64,000 nt of DNA from Actinomadura alba (GTDB lineage: Bacteria; Actinomycetota; Actinomycetes; Streptosporangiales; Streptosporangiaceae), in the NCBI RefSeq assembly GCF_014323705.1, contig NZ_JABVEC010000006.1, forward strand, positions 124,001 to 188,000. The letters run 5' to 3'. Positions 1 to 9,619 of this stretch are shown here, piece after piece. The stretch's first letter is position 1. Each line of letters starts with the position of its first letter. A program made the position numbers and the translations under genes. The notes beneath the pieces were generated by a model. It worked only from the letters and a program-made list of their open reading frames with translations. It did no database searches and was not told the origin of the DNA.

Positions 1-369
1 ATCACCAAGCTCTCCGAATACGCGGGGGCCCGTCTCGACCGCGATCCCGATGATTTCCTCGCCGGCCGGACGCTCGTCGCGCTCGCGTTGTCGTACGGCG
101 CCAACGACGGGGGACTGCCGTACCTCACCGCCGAACTCGCCGCGGACGCCGCCGCCGTGGGCGACGCGGTGATCGCGGCGCAGTGGATCTGGTCCGAGAT
201 CGGCCTGGACACCACGTACGAACTGCGTCGGACGCTCTCCGCCGCCGACCGGACCGTGGTGGAACGCCTGACACGGGACGGTCAGGGCTGGACCGCGGTG
301 GCCGCCCGGATCGCCCTGGACGTCCTGGACGGCGCCGGCCTCGATGAGGCGTACACCCGGCACCGCTGA
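1..369 (+). CDS. Hypothetical protein, C-terminal part (5' end outside window)
   Basis: The reading frame is open from the first base of the window to a TGA at 367-369, so at least 122 residues are present and the start lies upstream. The visible part is rich in Ala, Asp and Leu and looks soluble and helical; it has a segment resembling a helical repeat (residues about 30-110) but no motif I recognise. It ends 43 bp before the convergent nucleotidyltransferase-like gene on the other strand. Base use is typical of the window. I cannot assign a function. Confidence 0.6.
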   Translation: MTKLSEYAGARLDRDPDDFLAGRTLVALALSYGANDGGLPYLTAELAADAAAVGDAVIAAQWIWSEIGLDTTYELRRTLSAADRTVVERLTRDGQGWTAVAARIALDVLDGAGLDEAYTRHR

Positions 370-412
370 GGAACACCGACCCGGATCGGAAGGGCCGGGG
401 GTCGTCCGGCGG

Positions 413-1132
413 TCATGGGTCGTCGGGGTCGTCTTCGTACGGCGTCTCTTCGAGGAGGCGCAGGTTGATGTCCTGGGCCCACTCCGCGGCGAACCGCTTC
501 ACCCGCAGCACCTCCTCATGATCCAGCCCGTACTCTGCGAACTCGGCGTCATCGCGGAGTTCGGCGCTCTCCAGCCGGGCGGCGAGCCGCTCGAGCGAGA
601 AATCGGGCTCATGTGAGCGGCCCAGCCACTCCAGCCGCTCGAAGCCGTAGATGTCGGCGAGGGAGGCGGCGTCGATGAGGTCGCGCGCGACGCCTCTTCC
701 GTGGACCTCCCGCATCCTCAGCCCTATCGCGTCGTCAAAGCCGACCACGGGGAAGCCGACCACGGGGAAGCCGACCACGGGGCAGGAGCCGAGCACGGTC
801 GGTGTCACGCTCAGCGAGGCGGCCATGATGTCGATCTCGCAGGACTCGGCCGAGGCCGGGTCGGTGACGACGAGCCGGGCGGAGCCCTCGTCGCCGGTGG
901 CCGTCTCGACCTCGAGCCCCCGCGCCCGGTAGTCCTCCGCGATCTGGGCCGCCACCCGGCCGGCCGGCAGCGGACCGGTGGTCACGAGATCGAGCCCCCG
1001 GCTCGGCCGGTCGACCAGCCCGTGGGCCTTCATGGCGTAGGCCCCGGCCAGGAACAATCCGTACTCCTCGCACCGGCCGAGCACGGATTCGATCAGCCGC
1101 CGGTGGAACGGCGGCAGCACGGGCGGCGTCAT
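413..1132 (-). CDS. Nucleotidyltransferase-like (AbiEii/MNT-type fold) protein
   Basis: A 239-residue protein. The N-terminal stretch LAGAYAMKAHGL followed by RPSRGLDLV resembles the start of the nucleotidyltransferase fold found in AbiEii-type toxins and related minimal nucleotidyltransferases (gain-of-Gly motif, then a D-x-D metal site). Only one Asp of the D-x-D pair is obvious (GLDL), while an EIDIM motif further on could supply another acid, so activity is uncertain. The start was taken at the ATG giving MTPPV because the frame upstream is Arg/Pro-rich out-of-frame translation of cysM. It contains a threefold PVVGF repeat from a 15-bp tandem repeat. It follows cysM by 40 bp and could be read through from it. 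Confidence 0.5.
   Translation of the reverse strand: MTPPVLPPFHRRLIESVLGRCEEYGLFLAGAYAMKAHGLVDRPSRGLDLVTTGPLPAGRVAAQIAEDYRARGLEVETATGDEGSARLVVTDPASAESCEIDIMAASLSVTPTVLGSCPVVGFPVVGFPVVGFDDAIGLRMREVHGRGVARDLIDAASLADIYGFERLEWLGRSHEPDFSLERLAARLESAELRDDAEFAEYGLDHEEVLRVKRFAAEWAQDINLRLLEETPYEDDPDDP
740..784. repeat. 15-bp tandem repeat, 3 copies, in frame
   Basis: Three consecutive 15-bp units of GCCGACCACGGGGAA (the last copy ends CA) lie inside the nucleotidyltransferase-like gene. On the minus strand they encode repeated PVVGF/VVGFP residues. The unit length keeps the frame, as expected for slippage expansion tolerated in a loop. Confidence 0.9.
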
Positions 1133-1172
1133 GTCCCGAGTATCGGTGAGACCCGGGCCGGTCGCCCGCCGA

Positions 1173-2412
<1,240 letters not shown>

Positions 2413-2550
2413 CGCGATGGTCTCCTTCAGCGTTCGTACGGGCTTGTGGTCGGGGCCATGGCCCCACCAGGAGGTTGGAACGGGCACGGCCGGCCCATCG
2501 CTTGACGACTCGGCGGGGGCACTCGGCGAATTCCGGGCCGGCGGAACGCC

Positions 2551-2655
2551 TCAGGAACAGTCGTAGACGACTTCGGCGCGGCAGTGCCCGAACAGGCAGT
2601 TCTGCACGGGCGACAGACGGGAGAAGCCGCGTGGCCTCCGCTCGATCGTCTGCAT
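2551..2655 (-). CDS. Small Cys-containing ORF (34 aa) between mec and cysO
   Basis: An ATG-started frame of 34 codons begins 17 bp after the mec stop and is collinear with mec, cysO and cysM. The N-terminal half is basic (QTIERRPRGFSR); the C-terminal half is NCLFGHCRAEVVYDCS, with three cysteines in 14 residues. No clear Shine-Dalgarno site precedes it, so coupling to mec or leaderless internal initiation would be needed. The position within a cysteine-biosynthesis run suggests a cysteine-sensing leader peptide or a small metal/thiol protein. Both are inferences; chance openness is possible at this length. Confidence 0.45.
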   Translation of the reverse strand: MQTIERRPRGFSRLSPVQNCLFGHCRAEVVYDCS

Positions 2656-2672
2656 GTGGTCAGTTTACCGAG

Positions 2673-3089
2673 TCAGCCGCCGGCCTCGACGATGCGGACC
2701 TCTTCCTCGGTGACCCGGCCGTCGACGATCCGGTACGAGCGGAACTCGATCTTCTCGGGATCGCGGGTCGAGACCAGGGCATAGTGGGCGTTCGGCTCGG
2801 ATGCGTACGAGATGTCGGTGCGCGACGGGTAGGCCTCGGTGGCGGTGTGCGAGTGATAGATCACCACCGGCTCCTCGTCCGCGTCGTCCATCGCCCGCCA
2901 CACCCGCAACTGCTCCATCGAGTCGAAGCGGTAGAACGTCGGAGAGCGCTCGGCGTTCACCATCGCGATGAACCGGCTGGGGGTGTCCGAACCGATGGAG
3001 CCGGCCACGACGCCGCACGCCTCGTCGGGGTGGTCGGCGCGCGCGTGCGCAACGATCTTGTCGACGAGGGCACGTTCGATCGTCAGCAT
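2673..3089 (-). CDS. mec: Mec, JAMM-family zinc peptidase acting on CysO
   Basis: A 138-residue MPN/JAMM metallopeptidase. The full zinc site is visible: Glu23, then H-S-H at 79-81, Ser89 and Asp92 in the pattern HSH-x7-S-x2-D. In M. tuberculosis this enzyme releases cysteine from the CysO-cysteine adduct made by CysM. Here the CysO precursor also carries residues beyond Gly-Gly, so the same peptidase may do the maturation cut, as QbsD and HcyD do for other sulfur carriers. The upstream region lacks a clear ribosome binding site. Same strand and order as cysO and cysM. Confidence 0.92.
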   Translation of the reverse strand: MLTIERALVDKIVAHARADHPDEACGVVAGSIGSDTPSRFIAMVNAERSPTFYRFDSMEQLRVWRAMDDADEEPVVIYHSHTATEAYPSRTDISYASEPNAHYALVSTRDPEKIEFRSYRIVDGRVTEEEVRIVEAGG

Positions 3090-3186
3090 GCTGGAAGGGT
3101 ATCCAGGCCGTCCGCCGCGCAGGCAGCCGCCTCAGCGGGTCGGATCGCGGTCACGGAGATCTCCGGGGCTAAGCGCCTTCCCGCGA

Positions 3187-3711
3187 TCACCAGAGCGCGC
3201 GGACGAGGCTCTCCTGCAGGACGGTGAGCCAGTCGTAGACGGCGAACGTCGGGTAGCGGGGATCGCTGATGTCGAGCCGGTCGAGCCGGTCGTAGAACTC
3301 CTCGGTGATGTCGAGCCGGGTGCCGAGCGCCAGCCGCACGTCGTTGAGCACCCGCAGCCAGGCATGCGCCTGATCATCATCCAGTGTGATCTCGCCGGGG
3401 CGCAGGCCGTCCAGCACGACGCCCGCGTCGAGTCGCTTGCGGTCGCGCAGACCCGCCTCGGTGTAGCGGCGGAACTCCTTCGCGGCGTCGGCGTCCTCGC
3501 GGTAGGCGTCGGGGAACAGCCTGGCGAGGACGGGGTCGTCCGGCTTCTCTGCGTCCTCGGCGATGCCGAAACCGGCCAGCTCACCCTCACCGGCCGGTCG
3601 CTCGTCCACCAGCGCCACCAGCTGCTCCACGAGCGTGCGGACGATGGCGACCTCCTCGGCCTCCAGCCTGAGCCGCACGCCCTTGCCGGCGCGTTCGAAC
3701 CCGGTGCTCAT
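3187..3711 (-). CDS. DUF2017 family protein
   Basis: A 174-residue soluble acidic protein matching the DUF2017 family that sits between clpS and the cysteine genes in many actinobacteria (Rv1332-like). Recognisable family segments are the N-terminal RAGKGVRLRLEAEEVAIVRTLVEQL, here truncated in quoting to its pattern, and the C-terminal region around YPTFAVYDWLTVLQESLV. No catalytic motif or membrane segment is visible. It has been labelled a transcriptional regulator in some genomes without firm support. It lies 48 bp after clpS and 97 bp before mec. Confidence 0.85.
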   Translation of the reverse strand: MSTGFERAGKGVRLRLEAEEVAIVRTLVEQLVALVDERPAGEGELAGFGIAEDAEKPDDPVLARLFPDAYREDADAAKEFRRYTEAGLRDRKRLDAGVVLDGLRPGEITLDDDQAHAWLRVLNDVRLALGTRLDITEEFYDRLDRLDISDPRYPTFAVYDWLTVLQESLVRALW

Positions 3712-3759
3712 CGGCGGCCCGTCCCCCCGCGGCGGTTCGAACGATCACTCACCGGTCGC

Positions 3760-4050
3760 TCAGACGTCCTGCTTGACCGTCGCCCACAGCCCGTAGGAGT
3801 GGAGGATCTCGACATCTCGTTCCATCTCCTCTCTCGTGCCGTTGGCCACGACGGCGCGGCCCTTGTGGTGGACGTCGAGCATGAGCTTCTCGGCCTTCTT
3901 CCGCGGGTAGCCGAACACCGACTGGAACACGTACGTGACATAGGACATCAGGTTGATCGGATCATTCCAGACGATCGCGATCCATGGCCGGTCCTGCCGC
4001 ACGTCCTCGTCGGACCGCGGCCGTTCGAGCTCAACCGGCGCGGTGCTCAT
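3760..4050 (-). CDS. clpS: ClpS, ATP-dependent Clp protease adaptor
   Basis: A 96-residue ClpS. The N-degron pocket signature [12 protein letters not shown] is present (Asn29, Asp30, Met35), with His61/His62 and the C-terminal HSYGLWATV strand typical of the family. ClpS docks on the N-domain of ClpC/ClpA and delivers substrates bearing destabilising N-terminal residues to ClpP. It heads the minus-strand run and diverges from pncB across a 157-bp gap that should hold both promoters. Confidence 0.95.
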   Translation of the reverse strand: MSTAPVELERPRSDEDVRQDRPWIAIVWNDPINLMSYVTYVFQSVFGYPRKKAEKLMLDVHHKGRAVVANGTREEMERDVEILHSYGLWATVKQDV

Positions 4051-4207
4051 CGGTTCGCATGCTCCCTTCGCTCATGGCCCTGCCCATCTATGGTGCACAC
4101 ACGGGGCCTTAGTGTTTCAACCTGTGGACCATGTGCCGTCACCTTCAGCCCGGGAAGAGCCGGCGAGCCTCGCTCCACGGCCTCGCACGGGCGACCGGAG
4201 AGAGCCT

Positions 4208-5515
4208 ATGAGCACAGCGCTGCTGACGGATCAATATGAACTGACCATGCTCCGGGCCGCCCTGGAGAACGGCACGGCCGACCGCAGGTCGGTCTTCGAG
4301 GTCTTCGCCCGGCAACTGCCGCCGGGCCGCCGGTACGGGGTGGTCGCCGGGATCGGCCGGCTGCTCGACTCGCTGGAGTCGTTCGTGTTCGACGACGAGA
4401 CGCTGGCGTTCCTGACCTCCCGCGGTGTCGTCGACGCCCCGACCGCCGAATGGCTGTCGAAGTACCGCTTCGGTGGTGACATCTGGGGATACGCGGAGGG
4501 GGACTGCTACTTCCCCGGCTCCCCGGTCCTGGTGGTGGAGGGGACGTTCGCCGAGGCCGTCGTGCTCGAGACGCTGCTGCTCTCGGTGCTCAATCACGAC
4601 TCGGCGATCGCGTCCGCGGCCGCGCGGATGGTGCGCGCGGCCGGGTCCCGGCCGCTCATCGAGATGGGCTCGCGGCGCACGCACGAACTGGCCGCCGTGG
4701 CCGCCGCCCGCGCCGCCTACATCGCGGGATTCAGCACCACGTCGAACCTCGAGGCGGGGCGGCTGTACGGGGTGCCGACCGCGGGCACCGCCGCACACTC
4801 GTTCATCCTGCTGCACGACAACGAGCGGCACGCGTTCCAGTCCCAGCTGGCGACCCTGGGCGCCGACACGACGCTGCTGGTCGACACCTACGACACCGAG
4901 CGGGCCGTGCGCAGGGCGGTGGAGCTCGCCGGGCCCTCGCTCGGCGCCGTACGGATCGACAGCGGCGATCTGACGGTCGTGGCCGCACAGGTCCGCGAGC
5001 TCCTCGACTCGCTGGGCGCCGAGCAGACCCGCATCGTCGTCACCGGCGACCTGGACGAGTACTCCATCGCCGCGCTGGCCGCCGCGCCCGTGGACGCGTA
5101 CGGCGTCGGCACGTCAGTGGTGACCGGCTCGGGCGCGCCGACCGCCGGGCTGGTCTACAAGCTGGTGGCGCGCGGTGACTCCGCCGACCCGGACGCGCCG
5201 ATGCGGTCGGTCGCCAAGCGTTCGGCCGAGAAACAGGGCCGGGGCGGGCACAAGTCGGTGGTCCGGCACATCGACGGGAGCGGCGTGGCCCAGGCCGAGA
5301 TCGTCACCACCGGCGAGTCCGTTCCCGGGCCGCACGACCGCACGCCGCTGGTGCCTCTCGTACGGGAGGGCGGCGTCGTCGGCCGCGAGCCGCTCGCTGT
5401 CGCCCGCGCCCGGCACGAGCGGGCACTCGGCGAGCTTCCGCCGACCGCCCTCCAGCTGTCGCGCGGCGACCCGGCGATTCCGACGGAGTTCGTGGACACA
5501 CATGTGTGTCCCTGA
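4208..5515 (+). CDS. pncB: Nicotinate phosphoribosyltransferase
   Basis: A 435-residue enzyme of NAD salvage, joining nicotinate and PRPP to form nicotinate mononucleotide. The start MSTALLTDQYELTMLRAA is the family N-terminus and has GGAGAG upstream. The PRPP/ribose-phosphate region includes EMGSRRTH at about residues 153-160, the segment GTAAHSFI and the conserved IRIDSGDL; VYKLVA near the C-terminus is also typical. A longer upstream open frame was rejected because it runs into clpS antisense. The last codons overlap an 18-bp perfect palindrome. Confidence 0.95.
   Translation: MSTALLTDQYELTMLRAALENGTADRRSVFEVFARQLPPGRRYGVVAGIGRLLDSLESFVFDDETLAFLTSRGVVDAPTAEWLSKYRFGGDIWGYAEGDCYFPGSPVLVVEGTFAEAVVLETLLLSVLNHDSAIASAAARMVRAAGSRPLIEMGSRRTHELAAVAAARAAYIAGFSTTSNLEAGRLYGVPTAGTAAHSFILLHDNERHAFQSQLATLGADTTLLVDTYDTERAVRRAVELAGPSLGAVRIDSGDLTVVAAQVRELLDSLGAEQTRIVVTGDLDEYSIAALAAAPVDAYGVGTSVVTGSGAPTAGLVYKLVARGDSADPDAPMRSVAKRSAEKQGRGGHKSVVRHIDGSGVAQAEIVTTGESVPGPHDRTPLVPLVREGGVVGREPLAVARARHERALGELPPTALQLSRGDPAIPTEFVDTHVCP
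5494..5511. promoter_or_regulatory. 18-bp perfect palindrome upstream of murI
   Basis: GGACACACA followed directly by TGTGTGTCC forms a perfect dyad overlapping the last pncB codons, 86 bp before the murI start. Size and symmetry suit a dimeric regulator. No other copy was noticed in the window, so the role is unproven. Confidence 0.4.
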
Positions 5516-5596
5516 TGGTATTTCGCGAGTGTGACGGTGTGATGTAGCGCGCAATGTCCCACTGACGCGGCGACTTGTCACTTAGCCTGGTGCACC

Positions 5597-6430
5597 ATGT
5601 CTGACGCGCCGATCGGGATCTTCGACAGCGGGTTCGGCGGCCTGACCGTCGCACGCGCGATCCTCGATCAACTCCCCGGTGAGCCGATCCTCTATCTGGG
5701 CGACTCCGCTCGCCAGCCCTACGGTCCCCGGCCGATCGCCCAGGTGCGCTCCTACGCCCTCGAGATGCTCGACGAGCTCGTCGAAGAGGGCGTGAAGATG
5801 CTGGTCATCGCCTGCAACAGCGCCAGTGCCGCGGTCTTGCGGGACGCCCGTGAGCGCTACGACGTCCCGGTCGTCGAAGTGATCCTGCCCGCTGCCCGCC
5901 GCGCCGTGCGCGCCACCCGGCACGGCAGGGTGGGGCTCATCGCCACCCGCGCGACCGTCACCAGCCGTTCCTACGACGACGCCTTCGCCGCCGCCCCGCA
6001 CATCGCGCTCACCAGCGTCGCCTGCCCCCGGTTCGTCGAGTTCGTGGAGAGCGGGGTGACCGCGGGCGACGAGTTGCTCGAGATCGCCACCGCCTACCTC
6101 CAGCCGATCATCGACGCCGGCTGCGACACGCTGATCCTCGGATGCACTCACTACCCATTGCTCACCGCGGTGATCTCGTACGTTGTCGGTGACGGGGTCA
6201 CACTGGTCTCGAGTGCCGACGAGACCGCGAAGGACGTCTACCGAGTGCTGCACGACCAGGGGCTGGTGCGCGCGGATACGACTCCCGCGCCCGGGCACCG
6301 GTTCCGCGCGACCGGTGATCCCGCGATCTTCGCTGCGCTCGGCCGCCGGTTCCTCGGGCCAGAGATCAACCTGGTCGAGACCGCCACGCCGGGCGGCCGG
6401 GTCGTGAGCACCTGGTCCACCGCCACCTGA
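5597..6430 (+). CDS. murI: Glutamate racemase
   Basis: A 277-residue cofactor-independent racemase supplying D-glutamate for peptidoglycan. The two catalytic cysteines are in ACNSAS (Cys73) and GCTHYP (Cys183). The N-terminal [14 protein letters not shown] and the GDSARQPYG loop are characteristic. Length and start are normal. It precedes the MBL-fold gene by 26 bp in the order seen in mycobacteria (murI, Rv1339, rph, rdgB). Confidence 0.96.
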   Translation: MSDAPIGIFDSGFGGLTVARAILDQLPGEPILYLGDSARQPYGPRPIAQVRSYALEMLDELVEEGVKMLVIACNSASAAVLRDARERYDVPVVEVILPAARRAVRATRHGRVGLIATRATVTSRSYDDAFAAAPHIALTSVACPRFVEFVESGVTAGDELLEIATAYLQPIIDAGCDTLILGCTHYPLLTAVISYVVGDGVTLVSSADETAKDVYRVLHDQGLVRADTTPAPGHRFRATGDPAIFAALGRRFLGPEINLVETATPGGRVVSTWSTAT

Positions 6431-6456
6431 CCCGTGTTTCGGAGGAGGAGATACGT

Positions 6457-7209
6457 GTGAGGCTCACCATCATCGGATGCTCCGGCAGCCTGCCGGGGCC
6501 GCAGAGCCCGGCGTCGTGCTACCTGGTCGAGGCCGACGGGTTCACCCTGCTGATCGACCTCGGCAGCGGCGCGCTCGGTCCGTTGCAGCGCTACCACGAT
6601 CTCTACGACATCGACGCGATCCTGATCTCGCACCTGCACCCCGACCACTGCTTCGACCTGTGCGGGTACTGGATCGTGCGCACCTATTACGCGCGGCCGG
6701 GCCAGACCAGGATGCCGGTGTACGGGCCTCGGGGCACGGCGGACAGAATGGCCCAGGCGTACGGACTCGATCCCGATCCGGGGATGCGGGAGACCTTTGA
6801 TTTTCAGACGTTCCCCCAGGAGCCTTCTGATATCGGTCCGTTCAGGGTCACCACGGCTCGGATGAATCATCCCATCGAGACCTATGGGATGCGGATCGAA
6901 TACGACGGCCGGGTGCTCGCCTATTCCGGAGACACCGGGGAATGCGATGCTCTCGTGGACCTGGCGCGCGACGCCGACGTGTTCCTGTGCGAGGCCTGCT
7001 GGTTCGAGCAGCCCGGCCTGCCGCCCGACATGCATCTGACGGGGCGTACGGCGGGCGAACACGCGGCGCGGGCCCACGCGAAGAAGCTCGTCCTCACCCA
7101 TCTGCTGCCATGGAATGACACCGACCGCACATTGTCGGAGGCGAAGGCGAGCGGGTTCCGCGGAGATATCGAGATCGCTCAGCAGGGTGCGCGCTACGAC
7201 CTGGGCTGA
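6457..7209 (+). CDS. MBL-fold hydrolase, Rv1339-like (possible cyclic nucleotide phosphodiesterase)
   Basis: A 250-residue metallo-beta-lactamase-fold protein starting at GTG behind a very strong GGAGGAGGAG. The metal motif HLHPDHC is at about residues 54-60, with SGDTGECD and THLLPW as the further metal-ligand regions. The homologue at the same place in M. tuberculosis, Rv1339, has been described as an atypical class II cAMP phosphodiesterase, so cyclic nucleotide cleavage is a reasonable proposal; RNase Z-like activity is the alternative. Cytosolic. Confidence 0.88.
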   Translation: MRLTIIGCSGSLPGPQSPASCYLVEADGFTLLIDLGSGALGPLQRYHDLYDIDAILISHLHPDHCFDLCGYWIVRTYYARPGQTRMPVYGPRGTADRMAQAYGLDPDPGMRETFDFQTFPQEPSDIGPFRVTTARMNHPIETYGMRIEYDGRVLAYSGDTGECDALVDLARDADVFLCEACWFEQPGLPPDMHLTGRTAGEHAARAHAKKLVLTHLLPWNDTDRTLSEAKASGFRGDIEIAQQGARYDLG

Positions 7210-7221
7210 CCGTTCCCGGTT

Positions 7222-7245
7222 CGCCGAACAAGCGGCCGTTCGGCG
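7222..7245. terminator. Hairpin between the MBL gene and rph
   Basis: CGCCGAAC (7222-7229) and GTTCGGCG (7238-7245) form an 8-bp GC-rich stem with an 8-nt loop directly after the MBL stop codon. No T-run follows, as is common in actinomycetes. It probably limits read-through into rph. Confidence 0.5.
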
Positions 7246-7339
7246 TCGTGGACATGCCGAATTCGCCATTTCCGCGCCGCCTTCGACGTGAGCGGACGCC
7301 GGAAATGCGCGGGGAACGGCGGGCGGTAGGGTGAGGAGC

Positions 7340-8062
7340 ATGGCTCGCCCTGACGGTCGTGAGATCGACCAGCTTCGTCCTGTCGGCATCCAGCGCGGCT
7401 GGCTCTCCCACGCGGAGGGATCGGTCCTCGTCGAGTTCGGCGGCACCCGCGTGCTCTGTGCCGCGTCGGTGCAGACCAGCGTGCCGAGATGGCGGCGGGA
7501 CAGCGGGCTCGGCTGGGTCACCGCCGAGTACGCGATGCTGCCGCGGGCCACCAACACCCGCAACGACCGTGAGTCCGTCAAGGGCAAGCTGGGCGGGCGC
7601 ACGCAGGAGATCTCCCGCCTGATCGGCCGGTCGCTGCGCGCCTGCGTCGACTTCAAGGCACTCGGCGAGAACACCATCATCCTGGACTGCGACGTGCTCG
7701 AGGCCGACGGCGGCACGCGCACGGCGGCGATCACCGGTGCCTACGTCGCGCTGGCCGACGCGGTCGGGTGGTTGCGCGAACGCAAGCTGGTCAGGGCCGA
7801 TCCGCTGATCGCCTCGGTCGCGGCGGTCAGCGTGGGCGTCGTCGAAGGGGAGCCCCGGCTGGACCTCTGCTACGAGGAGGACGTCGCCGCCGGGACCGAC
7901 ATGAACGTGGTGTGCACCGGTGACGGCAAGTTCGTCGAGGTGCAGGGCACCGCCGAGGGCCGGCCGTTCGACCGCGCCGAGCTCGACGCGCTGCTCGACC
8001 TCGCCGCGGGCGGCTGCGCCGACCTGACCCGCATCCAGAAGGAAGCGCTCGGCCGGTCATGA
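7340..8062 (+). CDS. rph: Ribonuclease PH
   Basis: A 240-residue phosphorolytic 3'-5' exoribonuclease that trims tRNA 3' ends. The family N-terminus [14 protein letters not shown] sets the start; a GTG nine bases upstream in frame is also possible and the purine-rich GAGGAG lies very close to the ATG. Motifs: [37 protein letters not shown], and the metal-site region GTDMNVV. The stop overlaps the rdgB ATG by 4 bases, so the two are translationally coupled. Confidence 0.96.
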   Translation: MARPDGREIDQLRPVGIQRGWLSHAEGSVLVEFGGTRVLCAASVQTSVPRWRRDSGLGWVTAEYAMLPRATNTRNDRESVKGKLGGRTQEISRLIGRSLRACVDFKALGENTIILDCDVLEADGGTRTAAITGAYVALADAVGWLRERKLVRADPLIASVAAVSVGVVEGEPRLDLCYEEDVAAGTDMNVVCTGDGKFVEVQGTAEGRPFDRAELDALLDLAAGGCADLTRIQKEALGRS

Positions 8063-8712
8063 AGCTCGTGCTGGCGACCCGCAATCAGGGAAAGGTCGTG
8101 GAACTGCGGCGGATCCTCGCGGGAGACGGGGATGCCGGGTCCGCGCACGGGCCGGGCTCCGAGATCTTCGACGTCGCGGGCCTCGAGCAGTTCCCCGGTG
8201 CGCCCGAGGTACCCGAGACCGAGCCGACCTTCGCGGGCAACGCGCTGTTGAAGGCGCGCGCGATCGCCGTGTTCACCGGACTGCCCGCCGTGGCCGATGA
8301 CTCGGGGTTGTGCGTCGACGTGCTCGGTGGGATGCCGGGTGTGATCTCGGCCCGCTGGTCCGGCCGGTTCGGCGACGCCACCGGCGACAAGGACCGCGCC
8401 AATCTGGAGCTGTTGCTCGATCAGCTCGCGGATGTTCCGGCCGGGCACCGTACCGCGCATTTCGCCTGCGCGGCCGCGCTCGTGCTGCCGTCGGGCGAGG
8501 AGCACGTGGTCGAGGGGCGCATGGACGGGCACATCATCGACGCTCCGCGGGGATCCGGCGGCTTCGGTTATGACCCCGTCTTCGTACCCGACGGCGAGTC
8601 GCGGACGACCGCCGAGCTGCCGCCCGGCGAGAAGGACGCGATCAGCCACCGGGGCCGGGCCTTCCGCGCCCTGGCGCCGGTGATCGGTCGGTACCGCGGC
8701 GATGCGAGATAA
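8059..8712 (+). CDS. rdgB: XTP/dITP pyrophosphatase
   Basis: A 217-residue Ham1/RdgB house-cleaning enzyme that hydrolyses dITP, XTP and ITP to the monophosphates. The N-terminal [16 protein letters not shown] is the nucleotide-binding signature, [16 protein letters not shown] carries the catalytic acid region, and GGFGYDPVF plus [10 protein letters not shown] are the C-terminal family motifs. It overlaps rph by 4 bp, the usual actinobacterial arrangement. Confidence 0.96.
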   Translation: MKLVLATRNQGKVVELRRILAGDGDAGSAHGPGSEIFDVAGLEQFPGAPEVPETEPTFAGNALLKARAIAVFTGLPAVADDSGLCVDVLGGMPGVISARWSGRFGDATGDKDRANLELLLDQLADVPAGHRTAHFACAAALVLPSGEEHVVEGRMDGHIIDAPRGSGGFGYDPVFVPDGESRTTAELPPGEKDAISHRGRAFRALAPVIGRYRGDAR

Positions 8713-8745
8713 CCCGGAGGCGTGACAACCTGGCGTGGCGTCACG

Positions 8746-8777
8746 GGGGTTCAGAGGGTGTACGGATTCTGAACCCC
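8746..8777. terminator. 9-bp hairpin after rdgB
   Basis: GGGGTTCAG (8746-8754) pairs with CTGAACCCC (8769-8777) around a 14-nt loop. It lies 34 bp after the rdgB stop and 11 bp before the ATG of a small ORF, so it may end the rph-rdgB message or act in the leader of the small ORF. Confidence 0.55.
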
Positions 8778-8788
8778 TGAGGAGTGAC

Positions 8789-8884
8789 ATGAGCGGCAGG
8801 AGAACACTGGTCGCCGTCGCCGTCGGCGGCGTCGCGGTGGCGGCGGTGACCGGCCTACATCCATTGCCCACCCCCGCCGGGTAG
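8789..8884 (+). CDS. Small hydrophobic peptide (31 aa), tentative
   Basis: An ATG five bases after GAGGAG opens 31 codons. The product has a basic start (SGRRT) and a short Val/Ala/Gly hydrophobic core (residues about 7-21), then a Pro-rich end, so it resembles a tiny membrane or exported peptide. The good ribosome binding site is the main support; a chance frame remains possible. Confidence 0.35.
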   Translation: MSGRRTLVAVAVGGVAVAAVTGLHPLPTPAG

Positions 8885-8958
8885 TGCCGCGATGGCGCGG
8901 GTGTGACGCCTCGCGCGCCGGGCGAGGGTTCACGCGCCGAGCATCTAGGGTGGGCGAC

Positions 8959-9585
8959 ATGAGCGACGTGGTGGGCATATCTGGCTTCTGGGTATTGCTG
9001 CTGTTGCCGTTTCTGTTCCTGTGCCTCATCCTGCTCGGCCTGCTCGCGATGGCCGGTCAGTCACGCAGGCGCGACGTCGTCCGAATGCCTCCGCAGGTCG
9101 CCCTGCCGTCCGACGTCGAGATGAGCGTGCGAGACCTCATCGCCCGGCGCCGCAAGATCGAAGCGATCAAGCTCGTGCGTGAGAGCACCCGCCTGGGCCT
9201 CAAGGACGCCAAGGACCTCGTCGACGCGATGGAGGCCGGTCATCCCGTCGGCGGCCTCACCGGCGGGCCGGTTCCCACGGGCCTGTTCGGTCCGGCCGGG
9301 ATGGTCCCCGCGCCGACACGGGAACGTGCCGAGGAACTCGTCGCCAAGGGCCGGCTCATCGAGGCGATCAAACTCGTAAGGCAGGAGACCGGGTTCGGTC
9401 TCAGAGAGGCGAAGGACTACTGCGAGGCGCTGCGCGACGGCCGTCTGCCCCCGGCGGGCCCGCTGTCGGAGCGGGCGCGGGCGCTCGCCGAGGCCGGGGA
9501 CCGCGCGGGCGCGGTGGCACTGGTGCGCGGCGAGACCGGCATGGCGGAGCGCGAGGCGGAGAAGTTCCTCGACGCACTCGACTGA
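8959..9585 (+). CDS. Membrane-anchored protein with three L7/L12 C-domain-like repeats
   Basis: A 208-residue protein. Residues about 9-33 form one very hydrophobic membrane segment. Three copies of a helical unit follow at about 56-92, 121-160 and 170-208. Units 1 and 2 carry the pattern AIKLVR-x-x-T-x-(L/F)GL-(K/R)-(D/E)AKD, which closely resembles the C-terminal domain of ribosomal protein bL12, the surface that contacts translational GTPases. Unit 3 is shorter and more diverged. The topology puts the repeats on one side of the membrane, probably the cytoplasm. Function is unknown; a role at membrane-bound ribosomes is only a speculation from the motif. Confidence 0.7.
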   Translation: MSDVVGISGFWVLLLLPFLFLCLILLGLLAMAGQSRRRDVVRMPPQVALPSDVEMSVRDLIARRRKIEAIKLVRESTRLGLKDAKDLVDAMEAGHPVGGLTGGPVPTGLFGPAGMVPAPTRERAEELVAKGRLIEAIKLVRQETGFGLREAKDYCEALRDGRLPPAGPLSERARALAEAGDRAGAVALVRGETGMAEREAEKFLDALD

Positions 9586-9619
9586 CCACGTGCCTTGTGC
9601 GCCCGTCAGGGGCGGGGTG

